A stretch of DNA of 64,000 bases, taken from NCBI GenBank assembly GCA_016745215.1, contig CP050890.1:7209001-7273000 (forward strand). Reading direction: 5' to 3'. Made by a program: the position numbers and the translations under genes. This DNA is from Thiohalocapsa sp. PB-PSB1. Its GTDB lineage: Bacteria > Pseudomonadota > Gammaproteobacteria > Chromatiales > Chromatiaceae. Below, piece by piece: positions 36,493-45,504 of this stretch (positions are counted from its first letter, which is position 1; each line of letters starts with the position of its first letter). The notes beneath the pieces were generated by a model that made no database searches, had not been told where the DNA came from, and saw nothing but the letters and a program-made list of their open reading frames with translations.

Positions 36493-37827
36493 TTAACGAT
36501 TGCGTCTGCGTGCAAAGGCACCGAGCAGCCCCAGCGCACCGCTGAGGGCAATCAGACCCCAGGCGGAAAGCGTTGGAATCGCCTGCGTCGTGCGAACCAC
36601 GAATTGGGCTTCACAAGTATTCGCAGCATTCATCGTCACGACATTTCGGACAATATTACAGTTGTCGCCGCCCCAACCGCCGAACTGGAAGCCGGGTTTG
36701 GGAGTCATGAGAAGTCTCACCTGCGTGCCCTCTTCGTAGTCCTCGGTGCAGTCCATACCGCAGTCGATGCCGGGCGGGTTCGAGGTAATCGTACCTTGGT
36801 CGCGGGTTTGATTGTTGATGGTCAGAGTATATGTCGGAATTTGGATGAAGGTGGCACCACAGGTCCGGTCTGCGTCCATTGTCACATTGCCGTCAACATC
36901 GCAGTCACCGGTCCAACCATCGAACCGATAGCCGGCGGCGGTGTCCGGGGTCGCAGTGAGCGCGACGCTCGTGCCTGCCTCGTATTCCTCGGTGCAGTCC
37001 GTGCCGCAGTTGATGCCGACTGGGTTCGAGGTGATCGTGCCGTTGGTGGGAGGATTGACTGTTAGAGTATATGTCGGAATGTCGAAGCTGAAGATGGCAC
37101 CACAGGTGCGGTCGGCATCCATGGTCACATTGCCATTGATGTCGCAGTCACCGGTCCAACCATCGAACTGATAACCTTTGTCAGGGGCCGCGGTAAGAGT
37201 CACCTCGGTACCCTCGTTGTAGTCCTCTTCGCAATCCGTCCCGCAGTCGATTCCGGGGGGGGCCGAGGTAACCGTGCCGTTGCCGCCGTTGGTGACGGTG
37301 AGGGTGTATACCTCGCCTGTAACAGTAACGGTACTGCCGGTGCTCTGCCCGGTGGGTAAACTGGTTCCGAGCGGATCTGCCAAGGTATTGACGACAATAT
37401 CAACCGGCGTTGAACCCGGTATTGTTCCCGCAATAAAGTGAATGGTCAAGAAGTCGAGTGCGGTACCAGGACCTGCACCTGCTATGCTGAAGCCGTTTAT
37501 AGTAATTTGGCCGGGCGTAGTAGCGTCCACTGCTGCTGGAGCGAAACCATCAGGCCCTGGTTCGACACCATTATTGCCTATCGACGTGTCGAGCTGCAAT
37601 GCCGCTGGGTCGTAACTAACGGTAAAGTCAAACGCGCCGATTTGGAGAGGACCGGAGTCTACCTGCACGCTGAGGTCAAAGGATTGCTCTGTAGGAACGT
37701 CTATAGACGGTGGTTGTATTGAAACGTCGCCAGCCGCTGCCAATACCTGCTGCATTCCGAGCGTCAGCAGGACGGTTACCAACAGCAATGCCGATCTCAT
37801 GATCCGAAACCGAGTGGTTATTTTCAT
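36493..37827 (-). CDS. IPTL-CTERM surface protein, short paralogue (cohesin-like plus three repeats)
   Basis: This 444-residue protein is almost identical to the protein at 32058-34589 over the signal peptide, the cohesin-like domain (SIQPPSIDVPTEQSFDLSVQ) and the final repeat plus the IPTLSAWGLIALSGALGL tail. It has only three InlB-type repeats instead of eight. The middle one diverges (YTLTVNPPTNGTITSNPVG, then AAGYRFDGWTGDCD). The pair looks like a recent duplication with later repeat expansion in one copy or contraction in the other. Export and surface sorting are predicted as for its paralogue. Confidence 0.88.
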   Translation of the reverse strand: MKITTRFRIMRSALLLVTVLLTLGMQQVLAAAGDVSIQPPSIDVPTEQSFDLSVQVDSGPLQIGAFDFTVSYDPAALQLDTSIGNNGVEPGPDGFAPAAVDATTPGQITINGFSIAGAGPGTALDFLTIHFIAGTIPGSTPVDIVVNTLADPLGTSLPTGQSTGSTVTVTGEVYTLTVTNGGNGTVTSAPPGIDCGTDCEEDYNEGTEVTLTAAPDKGYQFDGWTGDCDINGNVTMDADRTCGAIFSFDIPTYTLTVNPPTNGTITSNPVGINCGTDCTEEYEAGTSVALTATPDTAAGYRFDGWTGDCDVDGNVTMDADRTCGATFIQIPTYTLTINNQTRDQGTITSNPPGIDCGMDCTEDYEEGTQVRLLMTPKPGFQFGGWGGDNCNIVRNVVTMNAANTCEAQFVVRTTQAIPTLSAWGLIALSGALGLLGAFARRRNR

Positions 37828-38210
37828 CTAGCACTCCTGAAAAATTCACAAATTGAACCTACCGAAAAATTGACAAGGTTCCGCAAAGGAACCTGTACCC
37901 GATCGCCGGGCAGATTTTAGCCTAATGCTGTCTGGGATCAAGTCACCTCCCTCAACTCGGATTTTGGCCAATAACGCCTGCAACTGCAAGGTGTATTGGC
38001 ATTGGATCTGTTGATATCTAGAATGCCCACAGGGCTGGCAGTACTAAGTTATTGAATAATAATGCAGTCTCTGCTTGATTCATGCGAGTTGTCTCATATC
38101 TGCATCTGGTAATCAATTGCTTACGGGTATATTTTAACACACTTTAGAGATTACGCCGAGGGCGCCCGATAGAAGGTTCGAGGCCCACGGCGAATAATAC
38201 CAGCCCGGGA
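37828..38210. other. Intergenic region between IPTL paralogue and metalloprotease
   Basis: About 380 bp. Its first half is the upstream region shared with 34590-34760 (duplicated promoter region). The second half is AT-richer and shows no gene; it is the 3' flank of the metalloprotease operon. Confidence 0.5.
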
Positions 38211-40928
38211 TTATTGCCCCAAGCAGGTTCCCGATACCGGCAGACCAGCCGCGTAACGCGCCACCAACAAGGCGTCGACAATGCTGACTTGCGTATCGCC
38301 GTTGACATCGCCGCACAAGCGATCAGTGATCTCGACGCTGGCTCCGGTTCCCTGCGTGCCCAGGGACGTACCATTTTCATCTGTCAACGTTTCGATCTGC
38401 ACGTCGAGGTTGGTAGTGGCAGGGGTTTGTTGTGCAATAAAATGCACGGTCAGCAGGTGCAGATCCCCCCCGGGACCGACGCCGGTAATATCGAAGCCGG
38501 CCAATCCCAATACGCCGGTCGCATTGTCCGCACTGACGAAATTGCTGGACAGCGCATCGGAACCCGCGCAAACGCCCTGATCGCACTGGCCGACGTCAAT
38601 CTGCACCAGCATCGGATCGAAGGTCAGATCGATATTATAGGCACCAACCCGTCCGCCGTCTCCATCCGCGTAAAGTTCGACTTCGAACGGGGAGCCGAGA
38701 CCAACCGTTTGCATAGCAGGTGCCAACCAGGCGTCGCCGGTGCTGACTGCAGCCATGGCAAGAAGAGCGGACGGCGCGCTCGCGTCGACCACAGGTATCG
38801 AGGTTGAATCGTTAAAGCAGGTGCCCGAAACCGGCAGTCCCGCCACGTAGCGGGCGATCAACAAGGCATCGATGATGCTCACTTGATCATCCCCGTTCAC
38901 ATCACCGCAGAGTCTATCGCGAATCTCGACATCCGCACCGACACCGACCGTGCCAAGTGATTGGCCCTGCTCGTCGCTCAGGGTATCAACTTGCAAGTCG
39001 ACGCCCGTTATCCCAGGGGTCTGCCCCGCGATAAAATGCAGCACAAGCAACTCCAGGTCACTGCCAGGGCCTGTGCCCGAGACATCGAATCCCACGAGGC
39101 TGATACTGCCGCCGGCAGCATCAGCGTTGACTATATTAGTCGACAGGGCATCGCTGCCGGCACAGACTCCCTGATCGCACCGTGCTGTATCGAGCTGAAC
39201 CAGGCTCGGATCGAAGTCCACCTGCATGGAATAACCGCCGATCAAGCCGCCATCGCCATCCGCTGCCAAGCTGAACTGGAAGTTGCGGCCACGACCGACG
39301 CTTTGGGTGCTGGGCGACAGCCAGGCATCCGACGAACCGCCCTGATCGGTGAAGGTTGCCGTGACCGATTTTGCCGACGACATGGTGACCTGGCAATTGG
39401 TCGCGGTTCCGCTGCAGTCGCCGTTCCAGCCGGTGAAGCTCGAGCCGGCGGCAGCCATTGCATTCAGCGTCACTCTGGTATCCCGGGAAAAATCTGCCGT
39501 ACAGATGCTGCCGCAGTCGATACCGGTCGGGTTGCTTTCGACGCTGCCGTTGCCGTTGCCGTCGCGGAAGACTTCGAGCCTGAACTGCTCGTCGATGACC
39601 GGTAGGCACATCGGATTGCTCGCGGCCGTGTTGGTAACATGATCGTACATGGCATTCGGCACACGCTCGGCATCGATGCCGTAGGGATGCGATTGTCCGA
39701 AGGTGAAGCTGATGTCCGACATGCCGCCGCCGAGCAGGTGGCAGTAACTCATGATCGTGCCCGTGCCTTGTCCGGGAGTACCCCCGGTCAAGCTGCCGAG
39801 CCCCGGCAACGAGGTCAGGCCGAAGTAGCAACCATTTTCAGAGCCGTAACAATGGTCCACATCGTTCGGGTTGCCGAAGACGCCGGCGTAACAATGGGTG
39901 TGGTGAGAATTGAAGTTATGCCCGATCTCATGTGCAACCGCTACCACGTCCCACAGCACCTGAGGGTTGTCGATGTCGAAGTCACCGGAAATATTCGCCG
40001 TCAAGCCGAAGCCAAACTCGGAGTTGCACAGCACGCCAACATAGGCGATGCCACCCCCGAGCCGCTTGCCGCTGAGCATGTGCACGGTCGCGCGGTCGAC
40101 CCCGGTCATGTTCTGCAGCCAGTAGCTTCGTAGTTCACCCAGCGCGGCGGGGGTGCCGCTGGTAGCGTTCCAAGGATCCGCCGTGGCGCCGTTGGTCCAC
40201 AAACGGCTATACCCGATCTGCAGCTGGGTATTTACTTCCTGCTGATAGGTCGCGGAGATGTAGGCGAACAGGTCGCCGATGTAATCCGTGGCTGCTGGCA
40301 TCGATCCGAACAGCGCGTAGAATTCATAGTCGGTCTCGATCGCAAGCGTCGCCATGTATTGCTGTGTGGTCGACTGGAACCGCTGGCTTGCGGCCTCGAT
40401 GCCGTGGGGGGCGAGTTCGCCGATCTGAAAGGACTCGCGTTCGGTGCCGCAGATAAAGGGCTGGCGGTCGGACTCCGCGGCGGTATCGATGGCGCGGGTC
40501 AATAGGCCGTAGGGCGGTGCCTCGGCCTGCCCGATCAGCCAGGCTTTCTTGCCGGCGGTGATGAGTCCACGGACCGGGCCGGTTTCCGGTACGCTGAGCA
40601 CCACGAGGCTCTTCGGCTGACCCTCGATATGGCCCTTGTAGTAGGCGGTACGCGGGATCGGAAACGAGGTTTCGTCGTCGACCAGGATCGTCGCATCGGG
40701 GGCAAAGACCTCGAAGCGTTGTAATTCCAGATCGACGATGCCGCGCTGGTCGAGTGGCATCGAAACCAATCGCAGTTTCTCACCGACGGTGACCATGGCC
40801 GTACGGATCGCCTGATCCGCCGCTGACAGGGTTGTAGCTTCGCTTGCGGTGGCGCTGACGAACTGCGCCGATAACAGACAGCCAAGGGCTGCAGCACGGG
40901 CAAAGCGACTAGGTAACATTAAATTCAT
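38211..40928 (-). CDS. Secreted reprolysin-like metalloprotease with two cohesin-like and two half-dockerin modules
   Basis: The 905-residue protein has an AGGAG site and a signal peptide (FARAAALGCLLSAQFVSATA). After a pro-region, the protease domain (~185-430) carries HEIGHNFNSHH (zinc ligands His333, His337, His343, Glu334) and a Met-turn TIMSYCH, as in M12B/reprolysin-type zincins. One InlB-type repeat (GNGNGSVESNPTGIDCGSIC) follows at ~455-530. Then come cohesin-like domain 1 (~534-672), calcium loop CGDVNGDDQVSIIDALLIAR (674-693), cohesin-like domain 2 (~731-870), and CGDVNGDTQVSIVDALLVAR (872-891). Each single-loop half-dockerin is bracketed by Cys (LCGD and SGTC). It is probably the last gene of an operon with the next two. 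Confidence 0.88.
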   Translation of the reverse strand: MNLMLPSRFARAAALGCLLSAQFVSATASEATTLSAADQAIRTAMVTVGEKLRLVSMPLDQRGIVDLELQRFEVFAPDATILVDDETSFPIPRTAYYKGHIEGQPKSLVVLSVPETGPVRGLITAGKKAWLIGQAEAPPYGLLTRAIDTAAESDRQPFICGTERESFQIGELAPHGIEAASQRFQSTTQQYMATLAIETDYEFYALFGSMPAATDYIGDLFAYISATYQQEVNTQLQIGYSRLWTNGATADPWNATSGTPAALGELRSYWLQNMTGVDRATVHMLSGKRLGGGIAYVGVLCNSEFGFGLTANISGDFDIDNPQVLWDVVAVAHEIGHNFNSHHTHCYAGVFGNPNDVDHCYGSENGCYFGLTSLPGLGSLTGGTPGQGTGTIMSYCHLLGGGMSDISFTFGQSHPYGIDAERVPNAMYDHVTNTAASNPMCLPVIDEQFRLEVFRDGNGNGSVESNPTGIDCGSICTADFSRDTRVTLNAMAAAGSSFTGWNGDCSGTATNCQVTMSSAKSVTATFTDQGGSSDAWLSPSTQSVGRGRNFQFSLAADGDGGLIGGYSMQVDFDPSLVQLDTARCDQGVCAGSDALSTNIVNADAAGGSISLVGFDVSGTGPGSDLELLVLHFIAGQTPGITGVDLQVDTLSDEQGQSLGTVGVGADVEIRDRLCGDVNGDDQVSIIDALLIARYVAGLPVSGTCFNDSTSIPVVDASAPSALLAMAAVSTGDAWLAPAMQTVGLGSPFEVELYADGDGGRVGAYNIDLTFDPMLVQIDVGQCDQGVCAGSDALSSNFVSADNATGVLGLAGFDITGVGPGGDLHLLTVHFIAQQTPATTNLDVQIETLTDENGTSLGTQGTGASVEITDRLCGDVNGDTQVSIVDALLVARYAAGLPVSGTCLGQ

Positions 40929-40976
40929 GGTTTTGAGCTCCTACCCAAGACAGCCGTTTGTCCTGGATGGCCGAGG

Positions 40977-41013
40977 AAAAACACCGGCGCCAGCTACACC
41001 CGCAGCTGGCGCT
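40977..41013 (-). terminator. Stem-loop terminator after the trypsin-like protease gene
   Basis: On the minus strand GCGCCAGCT and AGCTGGCGC pair around an 8-base loop, followed by CGGTGTTTTT. A second palindrome, GCGGCGCGTTgAACGCGCCGC (41020-41040), lies beside it. The pair may attenuate read-through into the metalloprotease gene. Confidence 0.65.
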
Positions 41014-41053
41014 TGGGCCGCGGCGCGTTGAACGCGCCGCTTAGGGTTGGCGA

Positions 41054-44000
41054 CTACATCAGACAGGTGCCAGTAACGGGCAACCCGGCGACAAAGCGCG
41101 CGATCAACAATGCATCGATGATGTTCACAACCCCATCCCCGTTCACATCGGCAGCCGCAGGATCGACCGTCGGCGGTGGCGGCAATCCAGCAACCGAACG
41201 GGCGACGGCCAGCGCGTCGATGATGTTCACAACGCCATTGCTGTCGGCGTCACCGCAGAGGACGTCGCTGATTTCGACCGTTGCCCCCTCGGCATCCTTG
41301 TTGCCTATAGGCGATCCGAGGGGGTTGGCCAGGGTATTGATCTGAAGATCGACCGGCGTGGTACCCTCGGTCTGTTGCGCATCGAAGTGAATGGTCAACA
41401 GCTCCAGCGCGCTTCCCGGGCCGATACCGGTGATACTGAAACCGTTGATCGTAATGGTGCCAGCGGCGTTGTCGGTGGACACTGCTGCCGGATCGAATCC
41501 GTCCGCACCCGCACACACACCGTCGTTACATTGCGATTCATCGACTTGTATCAGCGACGGATCGAAGCTGATCCCCAGGTCGAAGGCGCCGATCTGTTGG
41601 CCTCTGCTGTTGACGAGCACGTCGATTTCGAACGCATTGCCTATGCTGACGGTCTGCGTCTCGGGAGATAACCAAGCATCCGGGTCGCCAGGTGTTCCAC
41701 CGTTGAAGCGAGCCGTCACCGACCTCGGCGCCGACATGGTCAGCGTACAGGTTGTGCTGCTGCCGGAGCAGGCGCCGCTCCAGCCACCGAAGGTCGAACC
41801 GCCCAAGGGTGTTGCCGTCAGGGTGACCGAGGTACCGTCCGGATAGTCCTCGGAGCAGTCCGAACCGCAGTTGATGCCGGACGGACTGGATTCGACCGTG
41901 CCGGTGCCGCTACCGGATTTGTCCACCGACAGTCGGTGGTCTTGCGGGTTTGGTGGATTGAAGTTGGCCGTGACGCTGCGTGCCGCGCTCATGGTCAGCG
42001 TACAGGTCGTACTGCTGCCGGAGCAGGCGCCGCTCCAGCCACCAAAGGTCGAACCGCCCAAGGGTGTTGCCGTCAGGGTGACCGAGGTACCGTCCGGATA
42101 GTCCTCGGAGCAGTCCGAACCGCAGTTGATGCCGGCCGGACTGGATTCGACCGTGCCGGTGCCGCTGCCGGACTTGGTTACCGACAATCTGTACCGGATA
42201 GTTGGTGGATCGAACCTAGCCGTGACGCTGCGTACCGCGCTCATGGTCAGCGTACAGGTCGTACTGCTGCCGGAGCAGGCGCCGCCCCAGCCACCGAAGG
42301 TCGAACCGCCCGAGGGTGTTGCCTTCAGGGTGACCGAGGTACCGGCTGTATAGTCCTCGGAGCAATCAGTACCACAGTTGATGCCGGCCGGGCTGGATTC
42401 GACCGTGCCGGTGCCAGTGCCGGACTTGGTTACCGATAGCCTATAGGTGCGTTTATTGAATTTGGCCGTAACGCTGCGTGCCGCGCTCATGGTCAGCGTA
42501 CAGGTCGGACTGCTGCCGGAGCAGGCGCCGCTCCAGCCACCGAAGGTCGAGTCGCTGGCGGGTGAGGCACTTAGGGTCACGGAGGTACCGCTCGTGTAGT
42601 CCTCGTTGCAGTCCGAACCGCAGTCGATTCCGGATGGGGTGGAGCTGACGGTGCCATTGCCCGTACCGGACTTGCTTACCGTAAGCCGATAAGAGGGCGC
42701 CGCCGTTACTACAATGGGGAGGGCATCCCAGTCGTCGGTGTCGTTGTTGGAGCTGTTGCCGTCAACACCGGGGTCGTATTCTACTCCAAGCCAATAGGTG
42801 CCCGGGGGCGTATTGGCTGGAATGGTCATCCCCGAGCTGCCGACTATCACACTCCCCATCGCGGCAAAGTTCCACGTGAGCGTTCGCGTTGAAATGAGTG
42901 TGTCGCTGCTGCTGATATTGTCGTTGGACGACAGATAGACCCGGAATTGAAAGGTATCGTTAGAGGTACCGTTGGTTGGGTTGGTGGCAAGATGCGTAAT
43001 ATTCGGGAGGGTGCTGCCGGCTTGGAAGGTCGTGCCGCCGCTACTTGCCATGTCGAGTGCTTGCAGGTCGAACGAGCTACCGCGAGAGTCCCTGATGAAA
43101 TCTTGCAGGCCTCCAGTACCGGTCACGAAGCTACCGTAGAGCCGTGCCGCACGAAACCAAGTGCTTCGATTCGAGGTCGAGGCGGTCGCATGTACGTAGC
43201 GACTCGACCCGTCAATGTAGTAAAAGCCGCTGCCACTCATGCCGCCCCAGCCGGCATTGAAGCAACCACCGCTGGTGTCGATCTGCAGGTTGTTGCTGGT
43301 CGGACAGGAGTCGAAATTGCCAAACCAGTAGTACATATCCGTTCCCGTATGGAGTCCCCCGCCGCAGCTTTCGGACGGATAGCTGGGATTGTGGTAGGTC
43401 TTGCCCAGGTGCCAGCTGCAGCTGCCATCCCACACGTAGCCATACCAACCGGTCAAAGCACCGACTGCTCTAGTAACCCGGATGGCTCCGACATCCCAGT
43501 TGACATCGCCGTTTGTAGTCCATCCGGTATTGCTCAAAAGTAAACTTGACTTGGCCTCGCCAAAGAATTCGGCATCGGGATCGTGGGCTCCGCCGTCCCA
43601 TCCCGGGTAAACCCAGATGTTATCTGCCCAACCGGCACCACCGTGCTCGAAAACGCAATGCCCAGCGGTAAATACCGTCTCGGCATCGACCATGGCGCCA
43701 GAACAAACGAAATATCTGCTGCCGAATTGCATCAGCAGCTTGACATTCATTCGCCAGGGAAATTCCTGCGGATTGACGGTATACATATTGCCGAAGGTCA
43801 TGAGCAGATCGAGGTCTGTCCCGCCCTCGGCGCCGTCCGACCCATTATAGCCTTCGACGTAGTTACCGAAATCACCGAACAAACTGCTCGGTCCCGGATT
43901 GATCTGAATCTCTTCGCCGGTACTCGGGTCATACACGACATTGGCGACATCTTCGCCAAAAGTGACGGTTCCCGCCGAGGCATCCGGCATGGGCATGGGC

Positions 44001-44206
44001 GGAACCTGATCCAACGGTGGATGATCAGGAGGTTGTGCCTCCTCGTCTTCGATATAAATTTCAACGTCTACCGGTGCGCCGGTATCCACGGAATTGACGG
44101 TTGGTGCTGGCTCCGAGGATGGAGGAGCATTGATCTGGCTTTGTGCAAACGCGACGGCAGTCGCGAGTGCCAACGCAAGCGTTAGCAGGAAAGTTAGTTT
44201 TTTCAT
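41054..44206 (-). CDS. Secreted trypsin-like protease with CARDB-like, InlB-type, cohesin-like and dockerin modules
   Basis: The start at 44206 (MKKLTFLLTLALALATAVAF) has GGGGA upstream; an ATG six codons earlier is in frame. Numbered from that earlier ATG, the S1-type protease spans ~155-370 with His189 (FTAGHC), Asp244 (NWDVGAI) and Ser330 (GGMSGSG). A CARDB-like domain (~400-508) is followed by four InlB-type repeats (~511-840; GTVESSPAGINCGSDCSEDY, then FGGWSGACSG). A cohesin-like domain follows (~848-985; QIGAFDLGISFDPSLIQVDE). A complete two-loop dockerin ends the protein (CGDADSNGVVNIIDALAVAR and ADVNGDGVVNIIDALLIARF), closed by GTC. This is an extracellular protease that could be both host and client of a cohesin-dockerin complex. 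Confidence 0.88.
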   Translation of the reverse strand: MKKLTFLLTLALALATAVAFAQSQINAPPSSEPAPTVNSVDTGAPVDVEIYIEDEEAQPPDHPPLDQVPPMPMPDASAGTVTFGEDVANVVYDPSTGEEIQINPGPSSLFGDFGNYVEGYNGSDGAEGGTDLDLLMTFGNMYTVNPQEFPWRMNVKLLMQFGSRYFVCSGAMVDAETVFTAGHCVFEHGGAGWADNIWVYPGWDGGAHDPDAEFFGEAKSSLLLSNTGWTTNGDVNWDVGAIRVTRAVGALTGWYGYVWDGSCSWHLGKTYHNPSYPSESCGGGLHTGTDMYYWFGNFDSCPTSNNLQIDTSGGCFNAGWGGMSGSGFYYIDGSSRYVHATASTSNRSTWFRAARLYGSFVTGTGGLQDFIRDSRGSSFDLQALDMASSGGTTFQAGSTLPNITHLATNPTNGTSNDTFQFRVYLSSNDNISSSDTLISTRTLTWNFAAMGSVIVGSSGMTIPANTPPGTYWLGVEYDPGVDGNSSNNDTDDWDALPIVVTAAPSYRLTVSKSGTGNGTVSSTPSGIDCGSDCNEDYTSGTSVTLSASPASDSTFGGWSGACSGSSPTCTLTMSAARSVTAKFNKRTYRLSVTKSGTGTGTVESSPAGINCGTDCSEDYTAGTSVTLKATPSGGSTFGGWGGACSGSSTTCTLTMSAVRSVTARFDPPTIRYRLSVTKSGSGTGTVESSPAGINCGSDCSEDYPDGTSVTLTATPLGGSTFGGWSGACSGSSTTCTLTMSAARSVTANFNPPNPQDHRLSVDKSGSGTGTVESSPSGINCGSDCSEDYPDGTSVTLTATPLGGSTFGGWSGACSGSSTTCTLTMSAPRSVTARFNGGTPGDPDAWLSPETQTVSIGNAFEIDVLVNSRGQQIGAFDLGISFDPSLIQVDESQCNDGVCAGADGFDPAAVSTDNAAGTITINGFSITGIGPGSALELLTIHFDAQQTEGTTPVDLQINTLANPLGSPIGNKDAEGATVEISDVLCGDADSNGVVNIIDALAVARSVAGLPPPPTVDPAAADVNGDGVVNIIDALLIARFVAGLPVTGTCLM

Positions 44207-44271
44207 CTGTGATTTCCCCTTCATAGAGCTTCTAGATAGCGATGCCTACAGACCAACTGATGGCAGGACAC

Positions 44272-44715
44272 CTAAGGGCCGATTGCAAGGCCATTTTCGG
44301 TGGCTAGCGTGTCAACCCTGAGTTGCAGATCCTTTGCCGCGGTTTTTAGGCCGACAAAATGTACTGTAACGAGATGCATCTGCGGCTTTCCAGGCCGGCC
44401 GGCGAGATCGAATCCATTAACCGTGATACGACCGGGTTCGGCTGCATTCGCCGACGCTGCAAATCCATCCACACCAGCACTGACTCCGCCGAAGGCGCCG
44501 CGGCTTGTGTCGATCTGAATGCCCGCGTCTGCGTTGTAGTCCAGCGAGAACTGATAGGCGCCAACCCGGCTGCCGGCGGCATCCACATAGACCTTGGCAT
44601 CGAAGCCTTCAGGGTTGGACACGGGTACCACTTCCACCCAGCTGTCGCCAGGAGCGGCAACGGCTTGGGCGGCGATGAACGCAAAGATTGCGGGACCGAT
44701 GATGCGGTTTTTCAT
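44272..44715 (-). CDS. Small exported cohesin-like protein
   Basis: From the ATG at 44715 (AGAGGA upstream) the product is 147 residues: a signal peptide (IIGPAIFAFIAAQAVA) and a single cohesin-like domain (VYVDAAGSRVGAYQFSLDYN, then GRITVNGFDLAG, MHLVTVHFVGL and VDTLATENG). It has no dockerin and no sorting tail, so it may be a free adaptor. It starts the minus-strand run of three genes (44715 to 38211), with 65 bp to the protease start. Upstream is a 790-bp intergenic region shared with a divergent dockerin gene. Confidence 0.75.
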   Translation of the reverse strand: MKNRIIGPAIFAFIAAQAVAAPGDSWVEVVPVSNPEGFDAKVYVDAAGSRVGAYQFSLDYNADAGIQIDTSRGAFGGVSAGVDGFAASANAAEPGRITVNGFDLAGRPGKPQMHLVTVHFVGLKTAAKDLQLRVDTLATENGLAIGP

Positions 44716-45323
44716 TACTGATTCCTCTTGAAGTTTCAGGAGATTGCCGTCTCGATGACGGAGGTGGGCCGGAATCCCGATATCCGGCAGTGATGTCGAC
44801 GGGTTTGGATGTTGCTGGTGCGATGTTGCACGCGGGCAAACCGGTGCACGGAGAAAACCGGGTAATGGACCGTCTATCAAGCATTTGCTCTTGCCCATGG
44901 CTGTTCAGTCGTTATTCTTCAGATCCGATGAAGCGGCGCAATCAGGGAGTCTCTACCGCACCCATGCGGATAAGACTATGCAAGTATTCGACTGTGCTCA
45001 GGATGTCGCGCTCAGAGGGCGAAGTATGCGTTCCTGGTCGGGATCGTGAATTCCGCGTCTACAAACCCTGGGTATAGGCTCGAGATACCGATTTTGCTAC
45101 CGATAACCACAGCGATCCCGATCTCCGCGAATACTTGCAAAGTCTTCGGATGCGCATCAGCCTTGAATATATCTTTTAATAAAAATATAGACCAAGGTCG
45201 GGAATAAGGCTAGCAGGCCCCGGAATAATAAATATGTGAAATATGTCACTATACTTCCGGTGAAAAATTTAACGCCACGCGATAGAACAAGACTCTAAAA
45301 TCCCTCCGTCTGACATACCCAAA
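44716..45323. other. Divergent intergenic region of the cohesin/dockerin genes
   Basis: About 600 bp with no gene. It must hold the promoters of the leftward operon and, with the palindromic element at 45324-45474, part of that for the rightward gene at 45505. An AT-rich tract lies near 45170-45270. I could not fix a promoter. Confidence 0.45.
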
Positions 45324-45474
45324 GAAGCTGTTTGGAAACTCTCGAGAACGCCTATCCCTGGGGTGTCACGGCCGTCGTCAGTAGGCGAACGTCGCCGTTT
45401 CGGGCGACATTCAACATTCGGACACCTGATCGGGGTCACGTAAGTCACTGATACGGGAATTTCCAAACAGCTTC
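45324..45474. repeat. 151-bp palindromic element (MITE-like)
   Basis: GAAGCTGTTTGGAAACTC (45324-45341) and GAATTTCCAAACAGCTTC (45457-45474) are inverted ends with one mismatch region. Inside are nested inverted pairs (GGTGTC with GACACC; GTCGCC with GGCGAC). The right end lies 17 bp before the ribosome binding site of the dockerin gene at 45505. No clear target duplication. Confidence 0.7.
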
Positions 45475-45504
45475 TAAAATTTGAATGACTTGGAGGAATA
45501 GTCT

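Noticed and set aside
34200..37722. Two identical 94-codon plus-strand frames (34200 and 37438)
   Set aside because: Both are antisense to the duplicated cohesin-like domain, so their identity reflects the gene duplication.
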